Source: Comamonas testosteroni (lineage in GTDB: Bacteria; Pseudomonadota; Gammaproteobacteria; Burkholderiales; Burkholderiaceae_C). From it: a stretch of DNA of 64,000 nucleotides. How positions within the stretch are numbered: the first letter of the stretch is position 1; the number at the start of each line of letters is the position of its first letter. A program made the translations under genes and the position numbers. The notes beneath the pieces were generated by a model that did not search any database, was not told the DNA's origin, and was given only the letters and a program-made list of their open reading frames with translations. The stretch is taken from NCBI RefSeq assembly GCF_000761245.1, contig NZ_AWOR01000001.1, positions 62,001 to 126,000 of the forward strand, in the 5' to 3' direction. Below, piece by piece: positions 54,605 through 63,806 of the stretch.

Positions 54605-55324
54605 ATGCCTGTAGACGTAAACCTGTGGCCGCTGATCGGCGTGCTCATCATCATTGCCGGCTTCGCGCTGCGCTTTAACCCCATGCTGGTGGTCATCGTG
54701 ACTGCCATCGGCACAGCCTTTGCGGCGGGCTTTCCGCTGGACAAGGTTCTGGCCGCCATCGGGACCGGCTTCATCAAGACCCGCAATCTGCCGCTCATCA
54801 TCTTGCTGCCGCTGGCCGTGATCGGCCTGCTGGAGCGCCATGGCCTGCGTCAGCATGCGCAGAACTGGATCAGCTCCATCAAGTCGGCCACCGCCGGCCG
54901 CCTGCTGATCGTCTACCTGGCCGCGCGTCAGCTGACGGCAGCCATCGGGCTGACCAGCCTTGGCGGGCATCCCCAGATGGTGCGTCCGCTGCTGGCCCCC
55001 ATGGCAGAAGGCGCGACGGAAAACCGCTACGGCAAGCTGTCGGGCAAGGTGCGCGAGAAGCTGCGTGCCATGTCGGCTGCCACGGACAACGTGGGCTTGT
55101 TCTTTGGTGAAGACATCTTCGTGGCCTTCGGTGCGATCGTGCTGATGACCACCTTCCTGAAGGAGGCGGGCATCGAGGTCGAGCCGATTCATGTCGCGCT
55201 GTGGGGCATTCCCACGGCCATCTCGGCCTTTGCCATCCATGCCTTCCGCCTGCATCGCCTGGACAAGCAGCTGGCGCGTGAAATTGCTGCAGAAAAGAAA
55301 GTTGCCCAGGGAGAGTCGGCATGA
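54605..55324 (+). CDS. DUF969-family 5-oxoproline transporter subunit
   Basis: This 239-residue integral membrane protein begins MPVDVNLWPLIGVLIIIAGFALRFNPMLVVIVTA, with VYLAARQLTAAIGLTSLGGHPQMVRPLLAPMAEGA and NVGLFFGEDIFVAFGAIVLM, as in the DUF969 family. DUF969/DUF979 pairs are named as two-part 5-oxoproline transporters by gene context. Here they head an operon with pcp and pxp genes. Its stop overlaps the next start by 4 bp (ATGA). Confidence 0.85.
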   Translation: MPVDVNLWPLIGVLIIIAGFALRFNPMLVVIVTAIGTAFAAGFPLDKVLAAIGTGFIKTRNLPLIILLPLAVIGLLERHGLRQHAQNWISSIKSATAGRLLIVYLAARQLTAAIGLTSLGGHPQMVRPLLAPMAEGATENRYGKLSGKVREKLRAMSAATDNVGLFFGEDIFVAFGAIVLMTTFLKEAGIEVEPIHVALWGIPTAISAFAIHAFRLHRLDKQLAREIAAEKKVAQGESA

Positions 55325-56274
55325 CCATCACCATTCAATACCTGTACTACCTCGTCGGCCTGGTGCTGGCGGTGACGGCCGTGATGACGCTGCGCGATGG
55401 CAGCAATCCGCGCCGTTTCTCGGCGGGCCTGTTCTGGGCGCTGTATGCGCTGGTGTTCCTCGTCGGTGATCTGCTGCCGCCCGTATGGGTGGGGGCGATC
55501 GCGGTCGTCATGGCCCTGATTGCGGGTTTTGGCGGCGTGATGGGCGGCAAGCACCAGCCGCGCACCGATGCGCAGTACCTGGAAAGCGCCAAGCGCCTGG
55601 GCAACAAGCTGTTCGTGCCGGCGCTGGCCATCCCGCTGATCACCATGGTGGGTACGCTGTCGGCCAAGCATCTGGTCTTTGGCGGCACTCCCCTGATCGA
55701 CCCCAAGAACAGCACGCTGGTCAGTCTGGGAATCGGCTGCGTGATTGCGCTGGTGCTGGCCTGCAAGATGACGCGCGAGACACCCGTGCAAGGCCTGCGC
55801 GAGTCGCACCGCCTGATCGACGCACTTGGCTGGGCCCTGGTGCTGCCGCAGATGCTGGGCATGCTGGGCCTGGTGTTCTCGGATGCCGGCGTGGGCAAGG
55901 CAGTGGCCTATGTGACCACCACCTACATCAACATGGATGTGCGCTTTGTGGCCGTGGCCGTGTATGTGATCGGCATGGCGCTGTTCACCGTCATCATGGG
56001 CAATGGCTTTGCGGCCTTTCCGGTGATGACGGGTGGTGTGGGCGTGCCCGTGCTGGTTGGCGTCTACCATGGTGACCCGGCCGTGATGGCTGCGGTCGGC
56101 ATGCTGTCGGGCTACTGCGGCACCTTGCTCACGCCCATGGCGGCCAACTTCAACCTGGTGCCCGCGGCACTGCTGGAAATTGACAAAAATGCCGTCATCC
56201 GTGCGCAGGTTCCCACGGCCATCACGCTGCTGATCGTCAATGTGTTCCTGCTCAACTTTTTGATGTTCCGATAA
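55321..56274 (+). CDS. DUF979-family 5-oxoproline transporter subunit
   Basis: This 317-residue protein has about nine hydrophobic helices and is the partner of the DUF969 subunit. Notable stretches are ITIQYLYYLVGLVLAVTAVMTL, VMGGKHQPRTDAQYLESAKRLGNKLFVPALAIPLITM, IMGNGFAAFPVMTGGVGVPVLVG and GYCGTLLTPMAANFNLVPAALLEI. It is followed after 12 bp by pcp. Transport of 5-oxoproline is inferred from family naming and locus. Confidence 0.85.
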   Translation: MTITIQYLYYLVGLVLAVTAVMTLRDGSNPRRFSAGLFWALYALVFLVGDLLPPVWVGAIAVVMALIAGFGGVMGGKHQPRTDAQYLESAKRLGNKLFVPALAIPLITMVGTLSAKHLVFGGTPLIDPKNSTLVSLGIGCVIALVLACKMTRETPVQGLRESHRLIDALGWALVLPQMLGMLGLVFSDAGVGKAVAYVTTTYINMDVRFVAVAVYVIGMALFTVIMGNGFAAFPVMTGGVGVPVLVGVYHGDPAVMAAVGMLSGYCGTLLTPMAANFNLVPAALLEIDKNAVIRAQVPTAITLLIVNVFLLNFLMFR

Positions 56275-56286
56275 GAGAGAGTTGCC

Positions 56287-56949
56287 ATGACTGCCGCTGC
56301 CAAGCGAATCCTGCTGACCGGCTTTGAGCCCTTCGATAAAGATAGCGTCAACCCCTCGTGGGAAGTGGCGCGCGCGCTGGACGGCGAGCTGATTGCGGAT
56401 GGCGTGGTGCATGCCGTGCAGCTGCCCTGCGTGTTCGGCGCGGCCATGGCGGCGCTCGATGAGGCGCTGGCGCGGCTGCAGCCGGCGCTCATCATCAGCC
56501 TGGGGCTGGCCGGTGGGCGATCGGAAATCACGCCGGAGCGCGTGGCCATCAATATCGACGATGCCCGCATTCCGGACAACGCGGGCCATCAGCCCGTCGA
56601 TCAGTGCGTGGTGCGCGATGCGCCCGCGGCCTACTTCTCGACCCTGCCCATCAAGGCCATGGTGCGCCATCTGCGTGACGCGGGCATTCCGGCTTCGGTA
56701 TCGAACACGGCGGGCACTTTTGTCTGCAACCATGTGTTCTATGCCCTGATGCACAGGCTGTCGCGCCGTGCCGGCCCCGGCGTGCGCGGGGGCTTTATTC
56801 ACATACCGGCGCTGCCGCAGCAGGCCGCGCGCCAGCCCGGCATGGCCAGCATGGCGCTGGAGACACAGATTCAGGGCATACGCACAGCCATTCATACGGC
56901 CATGACGGTGCAGCAGGATTTGCTGGAACACGCAGGTCAGCTGCATTGA
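56287..56949 (+). CDS. pcp: Pyroglutamyl-peptidase I
   Basis: This 220-residue cysteine peptidase removes N-terminal 5-oxoproline from peptides. The catalytic triad elements are visible: Glu in [17 protein letters not shown], Cys in [14 protein letters not shown], and His in [34 protein letters not shown] is the N-terminal signature. It would supply free 5-oxoproline to the PxpABC enzymes encoded next. It overlaps or abuts the pxpA leader. Confidence 0.96.
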   Translation: MTAAAKRILLTGFEPFDKDSVNPSWEVARALDGELIADGVVHAVQLPCVFGAAMAALDEALARLQPALIISLGLAGGRSEITPERVAINIDDARIPDNAGHQPVDQCVVRDAPAAYFSTLPIKAMVRHLRDAGIPASVSNTAGTFVCNHVFYALMHRLSRRAGPGVRGGFIHIPALPQQAARQPGMASMALETQIQGIRTAIHTAMTVQQDLLEHAGQLH

Positions 56950-56969
56950 TGCCGACCGGGAGACGAATG

Positions 56970-57737
56970 ATGAAAATGGATTTGAACAGCGATCTGGGCG
57001 AGAGCTTCGGCGCCTGGCGCATGGGCGACGATGCAGCCATGCTGGACATCGTCAGCAGCGCCAATGTGGCCTGCGGTTTTCATGCCGGCGACGCGGCCGG
57101 GATACTGGCCACGCTCAGGGCCGCCAAGGCGCGCGGCGTGGTCGTCGGCGCACATGTGGCCTACCGCGATCTCTCGGGTTTCGGGCGTCGCAACATGGAT
57201 GTGGCCAGCGGTGATCTGGTGGCCGACGTGATCTACCAGATCGGCGCTCTGCAAGGTCTGGCGCAGGCGGCCGGCACCAGCGTCCAGTACGTCAAGCCGC
57301 ACGGCGCGCTCTACAACACCATTGCCCAGGACAGGCGTCAGGCCATGGATGTGATCAACGCCATCAAGGCCATCGATCCCACGCTGGTGCTGATGGCGCT
57401 GGCAGGTGCGCCCCTGATAGCCTGGGCCCGCGATGCGGGCCTCTGCGTAGTGGCCGAGGCCTTTGCCGATCGCGGCTATACGTCTGACGGCGCCCTGGTC
57501 TCGCGCCGCGAGCCCGGTGCGGTGCTGCACGACGAAAACCTGATTGCCCAGCGCATGCTGACCCTGGTGCGTGAGGGCGTGATCGAGGCCGTGGACGGCT
57601 CTTTGGTGCGTGTGCAGGCCGACTCCATCTGCGTGCACGGCGACAGCCCCGGTGCCGTGGCCATTGCGCGCAACATCCGCCAGCGTTTCGAGCAGGAGGG
57701 CGTGCAGATCACCTCCTTTGTGGGCACCGCGCCATGA
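56970..57737 (+). CDS. pxpA: 5-oxoprolinase subunit A
   Basis: This 255-residue LamB/YcsF-family protein begins [16 protein letters not shown], matching E. coli PxpA (MKIDLNADLGE). Further motifs are [61 protein letters not shown] and [14 protein letters not shown]. With PxpB and PxpC it opens 5-oxoproline to glutamate using ATP. The ATG at 56970 is 7 bases after GGGAG; an ATG at 56967 is possible. It overlaps the next gene by 4 bp. Confidence 0.95.
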   Translation: MKMDLNSDLGESFGAWRMGDDAAMLDIVSSANVACGFHAGDAAGILATLRAAKARGVVVGAHVAYRDLSGFGRRNMDVASGDLVADVIYQIGALQGLAQAAGTSVQYVKPHGALYNTIAQDRRQAMDVINAIKAIDPTLVLMALAGAPLIAWARDAGLCVVAEAFADRGYTSDGALVSRREPGAVLHDENLIAQRMLTLVREGVIEAVDGSLVRVQADSICVHGDSPGAVAIARNIRQRFEQEGVQITSFVGTAP

Positions 57738-59368
57738 GTGCCATGCGCTTTTTGCCCGTCAACCGCCACGCCATCCTGGTGGAGCTGGCCGACCTGCAGC
57801 AGACGCTGGTGCTGCTGGGGGCCTTGCAGGCTACTCCCATAGAAGGCGTGCAGGAGCTGGTGCCTGCTGCACGCACCATTCTGGTTCAGTTCGCGCCCCA
57901 TATCATCGGCGCGGCGCAGCTGGTGCGGCGCATTGCTGCCTGCGATCTGAGCGGCAGCGTGCAGCGCTCGGACGTGCTGGTGCAGATTCCCGTGCGCTAT
58001 GACGGCGAGGACCTGGCCGAAGTCGCGCAGATACTGGGCATCACCGCCGAAGAGGTGGTGCGCCGCCACACGGGCAGCGAATGGTCGGTGGCCTTTACCG
58101 GCTTTGCACCGGGCTTTGCCTATCTGAGCGGCGGAGACCCCGTCTTCCAGGTGCCGCGCCGGGCCACGCCACGCACCAAGGTGCCGGCGGGTGCCGTGGC
58201 GCTGGCCGGCAGCTTCAGCGCGGTCTATCCACAGGCAAGCCCCGGCGGCTGGCAGATCATTGGCGTCACCGATGCCGCGATGTGGGATCTGGCGCGCGAT
58301 CTGCCGGCCTTGCTGCAGCCCGGCTATCGCGTGCAGTTTGTCGATATCGCTACGCAAAAGGGAGCTGTTAGCGCTCTATCCAATTCGATTTCAGATAGAA
58401 AAGTATCTGAAATAAAGAATGATCAAGCGCAAGCAGCTACGAATTTCAATGACTGCGCCTTGCGCGTGCGCGCCACAGGCCTGCTTACGCTGTTCCAGGA
58501 CCGGGGTCGCCACGGCCAGGCCGGGCAGGGCGTGTCGGCTTCGGGTGCCATGGATCAGGCCGCGTTCAAGGCGGCCAACCGGCTGGTCGGCAATGCCAGC
58601 CATTTGCCGGTGCTGGAGACGGTAGGCGGCGGCCTGTCGCTGCAAAGCGTGGGCGAGAACGTAGTGGCCGTGACCGGCGCAGACGCTCCTCTTGGCATCA
58701 CCACGGCCGACGGGCGCCGCTGGTCTGCGCCGCGCCATGCCGCGATTGCGCTGGCCGATGGCGACACGCTGAGCCTTGGCCAGCCCGTGGCCGGTGCCCG
58801 CTGCTATGTGGCGGTGCGCGGCGGCTATGAGGTGGCTCCCGTGCTGGGCAGCGCATCGACGGACACCCTGGCCCATGTCGGCCCGCCCGCCCTGCACGGC
58901 GGCCAGTTGCTGGCGGTGCTGCCGGCCCGCCATGCCGTGGTGGCCGAGCTGGCCCTGCCGGTGCCGGAGCTGCCAGCCCCGGACGGCGAGGTGGTGCTGG
59001 ATGTGGAGCTGGGCCCGCGCACCGACTGGTTCACGCCCGAGGCCGTGGCCTTGCTGGCTGCCCAGCGCTGGCAGGTCACGCCCCAGTCCAATCGCGTGGG
59101 CCTGCGCCTTGCCGGCGAGCAGGCGCTGACGCGCGCCGTGACCAGCGAGCTGCCCAGCGAAGGCACGCCGCTGGGGGCCATCCAGGTTCCGGCCAGCGGC
59201 CAGCCCGTGCTGTTTCTGGCCGACCACCCGCTGACCGGCGGCTATCCCGTGATTGGCTGCGTGGCACCCCATCATCTGGATCTTGCGGGACAGATTCCCG
59301 TAGGGGCCTGGATTCGTTTTAACCCCATCCGCGCCTTTGCAGAGCTGGTGCCTGCAGCCGCCGATTGA
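57734..59368 (+). CDS. pxpBC: Fused 5-oxoprolinase subunits B and C (PxpB-PxpC)
   Basis: This 544-residue fusion carries the KipI/PxpB domain (residues ~1-206; [46 protein letters not shown]) and the KipA/PxpC domain (~242-540; [68 protein letters not shown]). In E. coli these are separate. The linker, ~residues 208-238 (polar, reading [18 protein letters not shown] in part), is encoded entirely by a family 2 palindromic repeat (58356-58446), which stays open in this frame. The start overlaps the pxpA stop (ATGA). Confidence 0.94.
   Translation: MSAMRFLPVNRHAILVELADLQQTLVLLGALQATPIEGVQELVPAARTILVQFAPHIIGAAQLVRRIAACDLSGSVQRSDVLVQIPVRYDGEDLAEVAQILGITAEEVVRRHTGSEWSVAFTGFAPGFAYLSGGDPVFQVPRRATPRTKVPAGAVALAGSFSAVYPQASPGGWQIIGVTDAAMWDLARDLPALLQPGYRVQFVDIATQKGAVSALSNSISDRKVSEIKNDQAQAATNFNDCALRVRATGLLTLFQDRGRHGQAGQGVSASGAMDQAAFKAANRLVGNASHLPVLETVGGGLSLQSVGENVVAVTGADAPLGITTADGRRWSAPRHAAIALADGDTLSLGQPVAGARCYVAVRGGYEVAPVLGSASTDTLAHVGPPALHGGQLLAVLPARHAVVAELALPVPELPAPDGEVVLDVELGPRTDWFTPEAVALLAAQRWQVTPQSNRVGLRLAGEQALTRAVTSELPSEGTPLGAIQVPASGQPVLFLADHPLTGGYPVIGCVAPHHLDLAGQIPVGAWIRFNPIRAFAELVPAAAD
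58356..58446. repeat. Dispersed palindromic repeat, family 2, copy 5 (inside pxpBC)
   Basis: GGGAGCTGTTAGCGCTC on the left and CAAGCGCAAGCAGCTAC on the right are the outer arms. The inner hairpin ATTTCAGATA (58388-58397) and TATCTGAAAT (58404-58413) is perfect over 10 bp. It is the only one of five copies lying inside a reading frame, precisely between two protein domains. Confidence 0.85.
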
Positions 59369-59379
59369 GGAGTGAGTTG

Positions 59380-61104
59380 ATGAAAAAAGTTCTGATTGCC
59401 AACCGTGGCGAGATCGCTGTGCGCATCGCACGAGCCTGCGCCGACTACGGCGTGAAGTCCGTCGCCGTCTATGCCGACGCCGATATCGATGCCCTGCATG
59501 TGCGGCGTGCCGATGAAGCCTACGGCCTCGATGGCGACAAGAGCGCCGACACCTATCTGAACATCGCCAAGCTGATTGCGATTGCCAAGCGTGCCGGTGC
59601 CGATGCCGTGCATCCCGGCTATGGCTTTCTGTCCGAGAGCGAAGCCTTTGCGCAGGCCGTGCTGGATGCGGGTCTGATCTGGATCGGCCCGCGCCCCGAC
59701 ACCATTGCCAAGCTGGGCGACAAGGTCGAGGCGCGCAAGATTGCGCTGCAGGTCGGAGCGCCGCTGGTGGCCGGTACGCCCGATCCCGTCAAGGATGCCG
59801 ACGAAGTGCTGGCCTTTGCCCAGCAGCATGGTCTGCCCATCATCATCAAGGCTGCTTTTGGTGGCGGTGGCCGTGGCATGAAGATCGCCTGGCGCATGGA
59901 CGAAGTGGCCGAGCTGTATGCCTCTGCCGTGCGCGAGGCGGTGACGGCTTTCGGCCGCGGTGAATGCTTTGTGGAGCAGTTCCTCGACAAGCCGCGCCAT
60001 ATCGAGGCGCAGGTGATTGCCGACACGCACGGCAATGTGGTGGTGCTGGGCACGCGCGACTGTTCGCTGCAGCGCCGCAACCAGAAGCTGGTGGAAGAGG
60101 CTCCTGCCCCCTTCATCACCGAGGCCCAGCGCGAACGCATTCACAGCGCGGCGAAGGCGATCTGTGCGCAAGCCGGCTATGTCAGCGCCGGCACCGTGGA
60201 GTTTCTGCTCAGCGGCAACGGTGCCATCTCCTTCCTTGAGGTCAATACCCGCCTGCAGGTCGAGCACACCGTGACCGAGGAAACCACGGGCATCGATCTG
60301 GTGCAGGAGCAGCTGCGTGTGGCCGACGGCCTGCCGCTGTCTTTCACGCAGACTCCGGCGCCGCGCGCCCATTCCATCGAGTTCCGCATCAATGCAGAGG
60401 ATGTGGGGCGCGGCTTTTTGCCCACGCCGGGTCTGATCACGCGCTTTGCGCCTCCTTCGGGGCCGGGTGTGCGACTCGATTCGGGCGTCGAAACCGGCTC
60501 GGTGATTCCCGGCTCCTTCGACTCCATGATGGCCAAGCTCATCGTCACGGGGGCCACACGTGAGCAGGCCCTGGCCCGTGCGCGCCGCGCACTGGCCGAG
60601 TTCCGGATCGAGGGCGTGGCTTCGGTGCTGCCCTTCCACAAAGCCGTGCTGAATCAGGCCGACTTTGTGGGGACTACGGGCTTCAATGTCCACACCCGCT
60701 GGATAGAGACCGAATTTGCCGAGCCACTGGCCGCAGCCGCCCGCGCCGAACCTGTGGCCGATACCAGCCTGCTGCGCACCGCCATCGAGATCGACGGCCG
60801 CCGCGTGCAACTGGGCCTGCCCGCCATGCTGCTGCAAGGTCTGTCTGCGTCGACGACGGGCGTGGCTCAGGCCGCCGCGCAGCAAAGCGTGGACCCTGAT
60901 GCGGTCATCTCGCCGATTGCCGGCAATCTGCATGCCTGGAAGGTCGCCGATGGCGATGAGGTCAAGGAAGGCGACGTGATCGCAGTGATGGAAGCCATGA
61001 AGATGGAGATGCAGGTCTCGGCCCACAAGAGCGGCCGTGTCACCTTGGCCGCCCAGGCAGGCACTGCGCAGACCTTGAGCGCCGTGATCGCACATATCCG
61101 ATAG
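59380..61104 (+). CDS. Biotin carboxylase fused to biotin carboxyl carrier domain
   Basis: This 574-residue protein has a biotin carboxylase (ATP-grasp) domain (residues 1-~450; [72 protein letters not shown]) and a C-terminal biotinyl domain with the biotin site Lys541 in EAMKMEM. No carboxyltransferase domain is present. It sits 11 bp after pxpBC, whose PxpB/PxpC halves are homologous to the carboxyltransferase region of urea carboxylase. The carboxylation substrate is not known; general acetyl-CoA carboxylase use is possible but less likely given the site. The ATG at 59380 has a GAGGAG site. Confidence 0.93.
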   Translation: MKKVLIANRGEIAVRIARACADYGVKSVAVYADADIDALHVRRADEAYGLDGDKSADTYLNIAKLIAIAKRAGADAVHPGYGFLSESEAFAQAVLDAGLIWIGPRPDTIAKLGDKVEARKIALQVGAPLVAGTPDPVKDADEVLAFAQQHGLPIIIKAAFGGGGRGMKIAWRMDEVAELYASAVREAVTAFGRGECFVEQFLDKPRHIEAQVIADTHGNVVVLGTRDCSLQRRNQKLVEEAPAPFITEAQRERIHSAAKAICAQAGYVSAGTVEFLLSGNGAISFLEVNTRLQVEHTVTEETTGIDLVQEQLRVADGLPLSFTQTPAPRAHSIEFRINAEDVGRGFLPTPGLITRFAPPSGPGVRLDSGVETGSVIPGSFDSMMAKLIVTGATREQALARARRALAEFRIEGVASVLPFHKAVLNQADFVGTTGFNVHTRWIETEFAEPLAAAARAEPVADTSLLRTAIEIDGRRVQLGLPAMLLQGLSASTTGVAQAAAQQSVDPDAVISPIAGNLHAWKVADGDEVKEGDVIAVMEAMKMEMQVSAHKSGRVTLAAQAGTAQTLSAVIAHIR

Positions 61105-61110
61105 GCCCCG

Positions 61111-61150
61111 CCAGGTCAGGCCCGACCAGGCCAGGTCAGGCCCGGCCAAG
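61111..61150 (+). repeat. Short direct repeat after the biotin carboxylase gene
   Basis: CCAGGTCAGGCCCG occurs twice at 20-bp spacing (61111 and 61131), with a degenerate third unit. It lies between the gene stop and the terminator. Confidence 0.6.
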
Positions 61151-61173
61151 TCAGACTTGGCCAGCCCCGCTCG

Positions 61174-61204
61174 AAGCGCGACCTCTGTGTCGCGCTTTGT
61201 TTTT
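61174..61204. terminator. Terminator between convergent biotin carboxylase and tetR genes
   Basis: AAGCGCGAC (61174-61182) and GTCGCGCTT (61189-61197) form a 9-bp stem followed by TGTTTTTC. It abuts the tetR stop codon at 61205. Confidence 0.88.
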
Positions 61205-61858
61205 CTAGCCTCGCTTCACGCAGCTCATGGCCATGGCCACCAGTGCGTCGAGAAACTCGGGTGAGCGGGCCTGCTGCGGCACATCGTGCACGGCGCTGTG
61301 GATGATCTCGCGCAGGCCCTGGCCCAGCAGATAGGCAGCCAGTGGCAGGTTGTCGGTCTGCACCTGCGAGCCATACATCTGCAGCAGTGGCAGCCAGGTG
61401 GTGTTGATGAATTCCTCCCGGCTGGCCTGCGGTGCATGCCACAGCCCCAGATGCAAGGCCGTGCGATAGCGCGTGTGGAAAGCATGGCTGAGATGATGCA
61501 GGCGCTGCTCGACCCGGATCATGTTCGCAAAGATCTGGCGCAATATGGCTTCGAGCGACAGGCCCTGCAACTGCTCGCGCATCTGGAAAAGCTGCTCGGA
61601 TTCCTGATCGAGCAGGCGTTCATACACTGCCGCAATCATGGACTCCTTGTTGGGAAAGTACTGGTAGATAGAGCCCACGGCAGCACCCGATACCTCCGCA
61701 ATGCGATTGACCGTGATAGCGTCCTCGCCCTCTTTTTCGAGAAGGCGCAAACAGGCTTCGGCAATGGCATCAACCAGCGCTCTGGAGCGTGCCTGCACAG
61801 GCTGTTTGCGCGGTTGCGGCAACTGGTCCTTGGGGCGTGGGGTGGTGGGCGCGTCCAT
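61205..61858 (-). CDS. TetR/AcrR-family transcriptional regulator
   Basis: This 217-residue regulator has a helix-turn-helix near residues 28-65 (SRALVDAIAEACLRLLEKEGEDAITVNRIAEVSGAAVGSIYQYFPNKESMIAAVYERLL) and an all-helical ligand domain. The ATG at 61858 is chosen; the frame continues upstream without a site. It is divergent from the TauD-type gene with a 245-bp gap that holds inverted repeats, so it probably controls that operon. The ligand is unknown. Confidence 0.92.
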   Translation of the reverse strand: MDAPTTPRPKDQLPQPRKQPVQARSRALVDAIAEACLRLLEKEGEDAITVNRIAEVSGAAVGSIYQYFPNKESMIAAVYERLLDQESEQLFQMREQLQGLSLEAILRQIFANMIRVEQRLHHLSHAFHTRYRTALHLGLWHAPQASREEFINTTWLPLLQMYGSQVQTDNLPLAAYLLGQGLREIIHSAVHDVPQQARSPEFLDALVAMAMSCVKRG

Positions 61859-61950
61859 GAAATGCAAGTCCTGTCTTCGGTTTATCTGTTGGTGCTGATT
61901 TTTTCTTTTTCCATCAATGACTTGCGACGTCTTTGAGGGGGCTGGAATGC

Positions 61951-61968
61951 GAGTGGAAAAACGCACTC
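61951..61968. promoter_or_regulatory. Possible TetR operator
   Basis: GAGTG-N8-CACTC is an inverted repeat in the tetR-tauD gap, ~95 bp upstream of the tetR start codon. Match to any known site is not established. Confidence 0.35.
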
Positions 61969-61990
61969 CCTCTGCCTAGACTTTGTATCA

Positions 61991-62023
61991 GGCCGCTCAC
62001 CATCCTAGCGCTAAGGAGCGGCC
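61991..62023 (+). promoter_or_regulatory. Inverted repeat in the leader of the dioxygenase gene
   Basis: GGCCGCTC (61991-61998) and GAGCGGCC (62016-62023) pair perfectly and enclose the self-complementary TAGCGCTA (62006-62013). It could be an operator or an mRNA hairpin. Confidence 0.45.
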
Positions 62024-62103
62024 CCGACAGAGCCTGAGGCAGACGCTGTGCAGGAGACAGAAGCGCTGCACTCGGGCAAGACATTGCATAGAGGAGAAAG
62101 CCC

Positions 62104-62985
62104 ATGTCATCCCCCATCTCGGTTCAGATTCTCGGCCCGCGCATCGGTGCCGAAGTGCTGAAGCTGGACCTGGCAGACCCGTTGTCTGCGCCAACCCTGC
62201 AGGCGCTGGAAGCCGCCCTGCTCAGACATGAAGCACTGGTGCTGCATGTGCCCGATATGACGCCCGACCAGCATCTGGCGATTGCCCGGCATTTTGGCGA
62301 GGCCGAAGTCCATACCTTCTATCCCAATCTGGGGCAGGGCTATGAGCAGATCACAGTCATCGACTCCAAGCTCGGCGACCGCGCCGATATGTGGCACCAC
62401 GACGAGAGCTTTCTGCCCAGTCCGCCCATCGTCACCATGACCCATGCGCGCATCCTGCCGCCCACGGGGGGAGATACCTGCTGGATCAGCATGACCAGTG
62501 CCTACGATGCGCTGTCGCCGCAGATGAAGCAGTACCTCGATGGTCTGAGTGCCTGGCATGACATGAACAGGCCCATGACGGCGGCGCTGCAGCATGGCAT
62601 CTGCACGCACGAGCGCTATGTGGAAGTGGTCGCGCAGAACCGTCGCCAACTGCACCCCATGGTGCGCGTGCATCCGCTCACGGGGCGCAAGGCGCTCTAC
62701 GTCAGCCCCACCTATGTCACGCATATAGACGGCCTGCCGCAGGCCGAAAGCCTTGCCATCCTGGCCTATCTGCACGCGCACTGCATGCAGGTGGAGTTCC
62801 TGTTCAAGCACCGCTGGACATTGGGTGACATGGTGATCTGGGACAACCGCAGCGTGGTGCACAACGCCATCATGGACTACGCCCCGCACCAGCGCCGCAT
62901 GCACCGTGCATCGGTGTTTGCCCACCAGCAAGCGGTTGCCCAGAAGCACCACGAACAGGAGGCCGCATGCGCCACGACGGTTTGA
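62104..62985 (+). CDS. TauD/TfdA-family Fe(II)/2-oxoglutarate dioxygenase
   Basis: This 293-residue enzyme has the iron-binding H-x-D in MWHHDESF (about residues 98-101), the distal His in NRSVVHNAIMDY, and the 2-oxoglutarate-binding Arg in RRMHRASV. These match the TauD/TfdA family, which hydroxylates taurine, sulfonates, phenoxyacids or similar. It is 10-15 residues longer than E. coli TauD through its tail. It overlaps the aldolase-like gene by 19 bp. The substrate is not evident. Confidence 0.9.
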   Translation: MSSPISVQILGPRIGAEVLKLDLADPLSAPTLQALEAALLRHEALVLHVPDMTPDQHLAIARHFGEAEVHTFYPNLGQGYEQITVIDSKLGDRADMWHHDESFLPSPPIVTMTHARILPPTGGDTCWISMTSAYDALSPQMKQYLDGLSAWHDMNRPMTAALQHGICTHERYVEVVAQNRRQLHPMVRVHPLTGRKALYVSPTYVTHIDGLPQAESLAILAYLHAHCMQVEFLFKHRWTLGDMVIWDNRSVVHNAIMDYAPHQRRMHRASVFAHQQAVAQKHHEQEAACATTV

Positions 62986-63737
62986 ATCGGGAACTGCTGT
63001 CCAGATACGCGCCGCGCGCGGGTCGCAAGCCGCTGCTGCCAGCGCTCAGTGATCGCCAGCAGCTTGCGCTGTTGTGCCGCGTGCTCTCGCGCGAAGGCTA
63101 TAACGACCATATCGCGGGCCACATCACCCTGCGCCTGGATGACGGCAGCTATCTTGCCAATCCCTGGGAGCTGACCTGGAGCGAGCTGACGGCCTCGGAC
63201 ATCCTGAGGCTGGATGCACAAGGCCAGGTGATCGAGGGCGACTGGAACATCACTCCGGCCATCCGGCTGCACATGGACGTGCATGAAAAGCGCCACGATG
63301 TGCGCGTGGTCATCCACAACCATCCCGAATGGAGCTCGGTCTGGTCGGCCACGGGCAAGGTGCCACCGGTCTATGACCAGACCTCGGCCCTGGTCGATAC
63401 CGACCCCGTGGTCTATGACGAATACCGTGGCACGGTAGAGCAGCGCGAGCTGGGCAATGCCGTGGCCAGCGCATTGGGCCAGAGCAAATGGGCGCTGCTG
63501 GCCAATCATGGTGCGCTGGTGGTGGGCGAGAGCATTCGACAGGCCCATCTGCGGGCCATCACGCTGGAGTGGCGCTGCCGCCTGGCCTGGCGCGTGCAGG
63601 CGCTCGGTGGCGGCACTCCCTTGAGCGATGCCGTGATCCAGGCGACCGGAGCGCGCACCGACCTCAACGGCTTTCCCTTTCTCTGGGAGGCCATGTGCCG
63701 CGAGGAAATCCGCAGAGATTCCTGCGTGCTGGACTAA
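62967..63737 (+). CDS. Class II aldolase/adducin-family protein
   Basis: This 256-residue protein has the aldolase II fold: LCRVLSREGYNDHIAGHITLRL, the metal-binding HNHPEWSSVWSA (two His), and LLANHGALVVGESIRQAHLRAITLEWRCRLAW with a third His. Family members are sugar-phosphate aldolases, decarboxylases or dehydratases. It is translated from within the dioxygenase gene's 3' end (19-bp overlap), so the two probably act in one pathway. Confidence 0.87.
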   Translation: MRHDGLNRELLSRYAPRAGRKPLLPALSDRQQLALLCRVLSREGYNDHIAGHITLRLDDGSYLANPWELTWSELTASDILRLDAQGQVIEGDWNITPAIRLHMDVHEKRHDVRVVIHNHPEWSSVWSATGKVPPVYDQTSALVDTDPVVYDEYRGTVEQRELGNAVASALGQSKWALLANHGALVVGESIRQAHLRAITLEWRCRLAWRVQALGGGTPLSDAVIQATGARTDLNGFPFLWEAMCREEIRRDSCVLD

Positions 63738-63748
63738 GCCCGCTCTGG

Positions 63749-63773
63749 CTTCCCGCCCGATGCTGGCGGGAAG
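63749..63773 (+). promoter_or_regulatory. Intergenic hairpin after the aldolase-like gene
   Basis: CTTCCCGCC and GGCGGGAAG form a perfect 9-bp stem with a 7-nt loop. No T-run follows, so an mRNA-stability or attenuation role is more likely than a simple terminator. Confidence 0.5.
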
Positions 63774-63806
63774 CGAAGACTGCATCGATCTACCGGAAGC
63801 CCTCCC

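Noticed and set aside
61105..61204. Direct repeats after the biotin carboxylase gene as a CRISPR or integration site
   Set aside because: Only two imperfect 20-bp units are present, without spacers or an attachment-like duplication.
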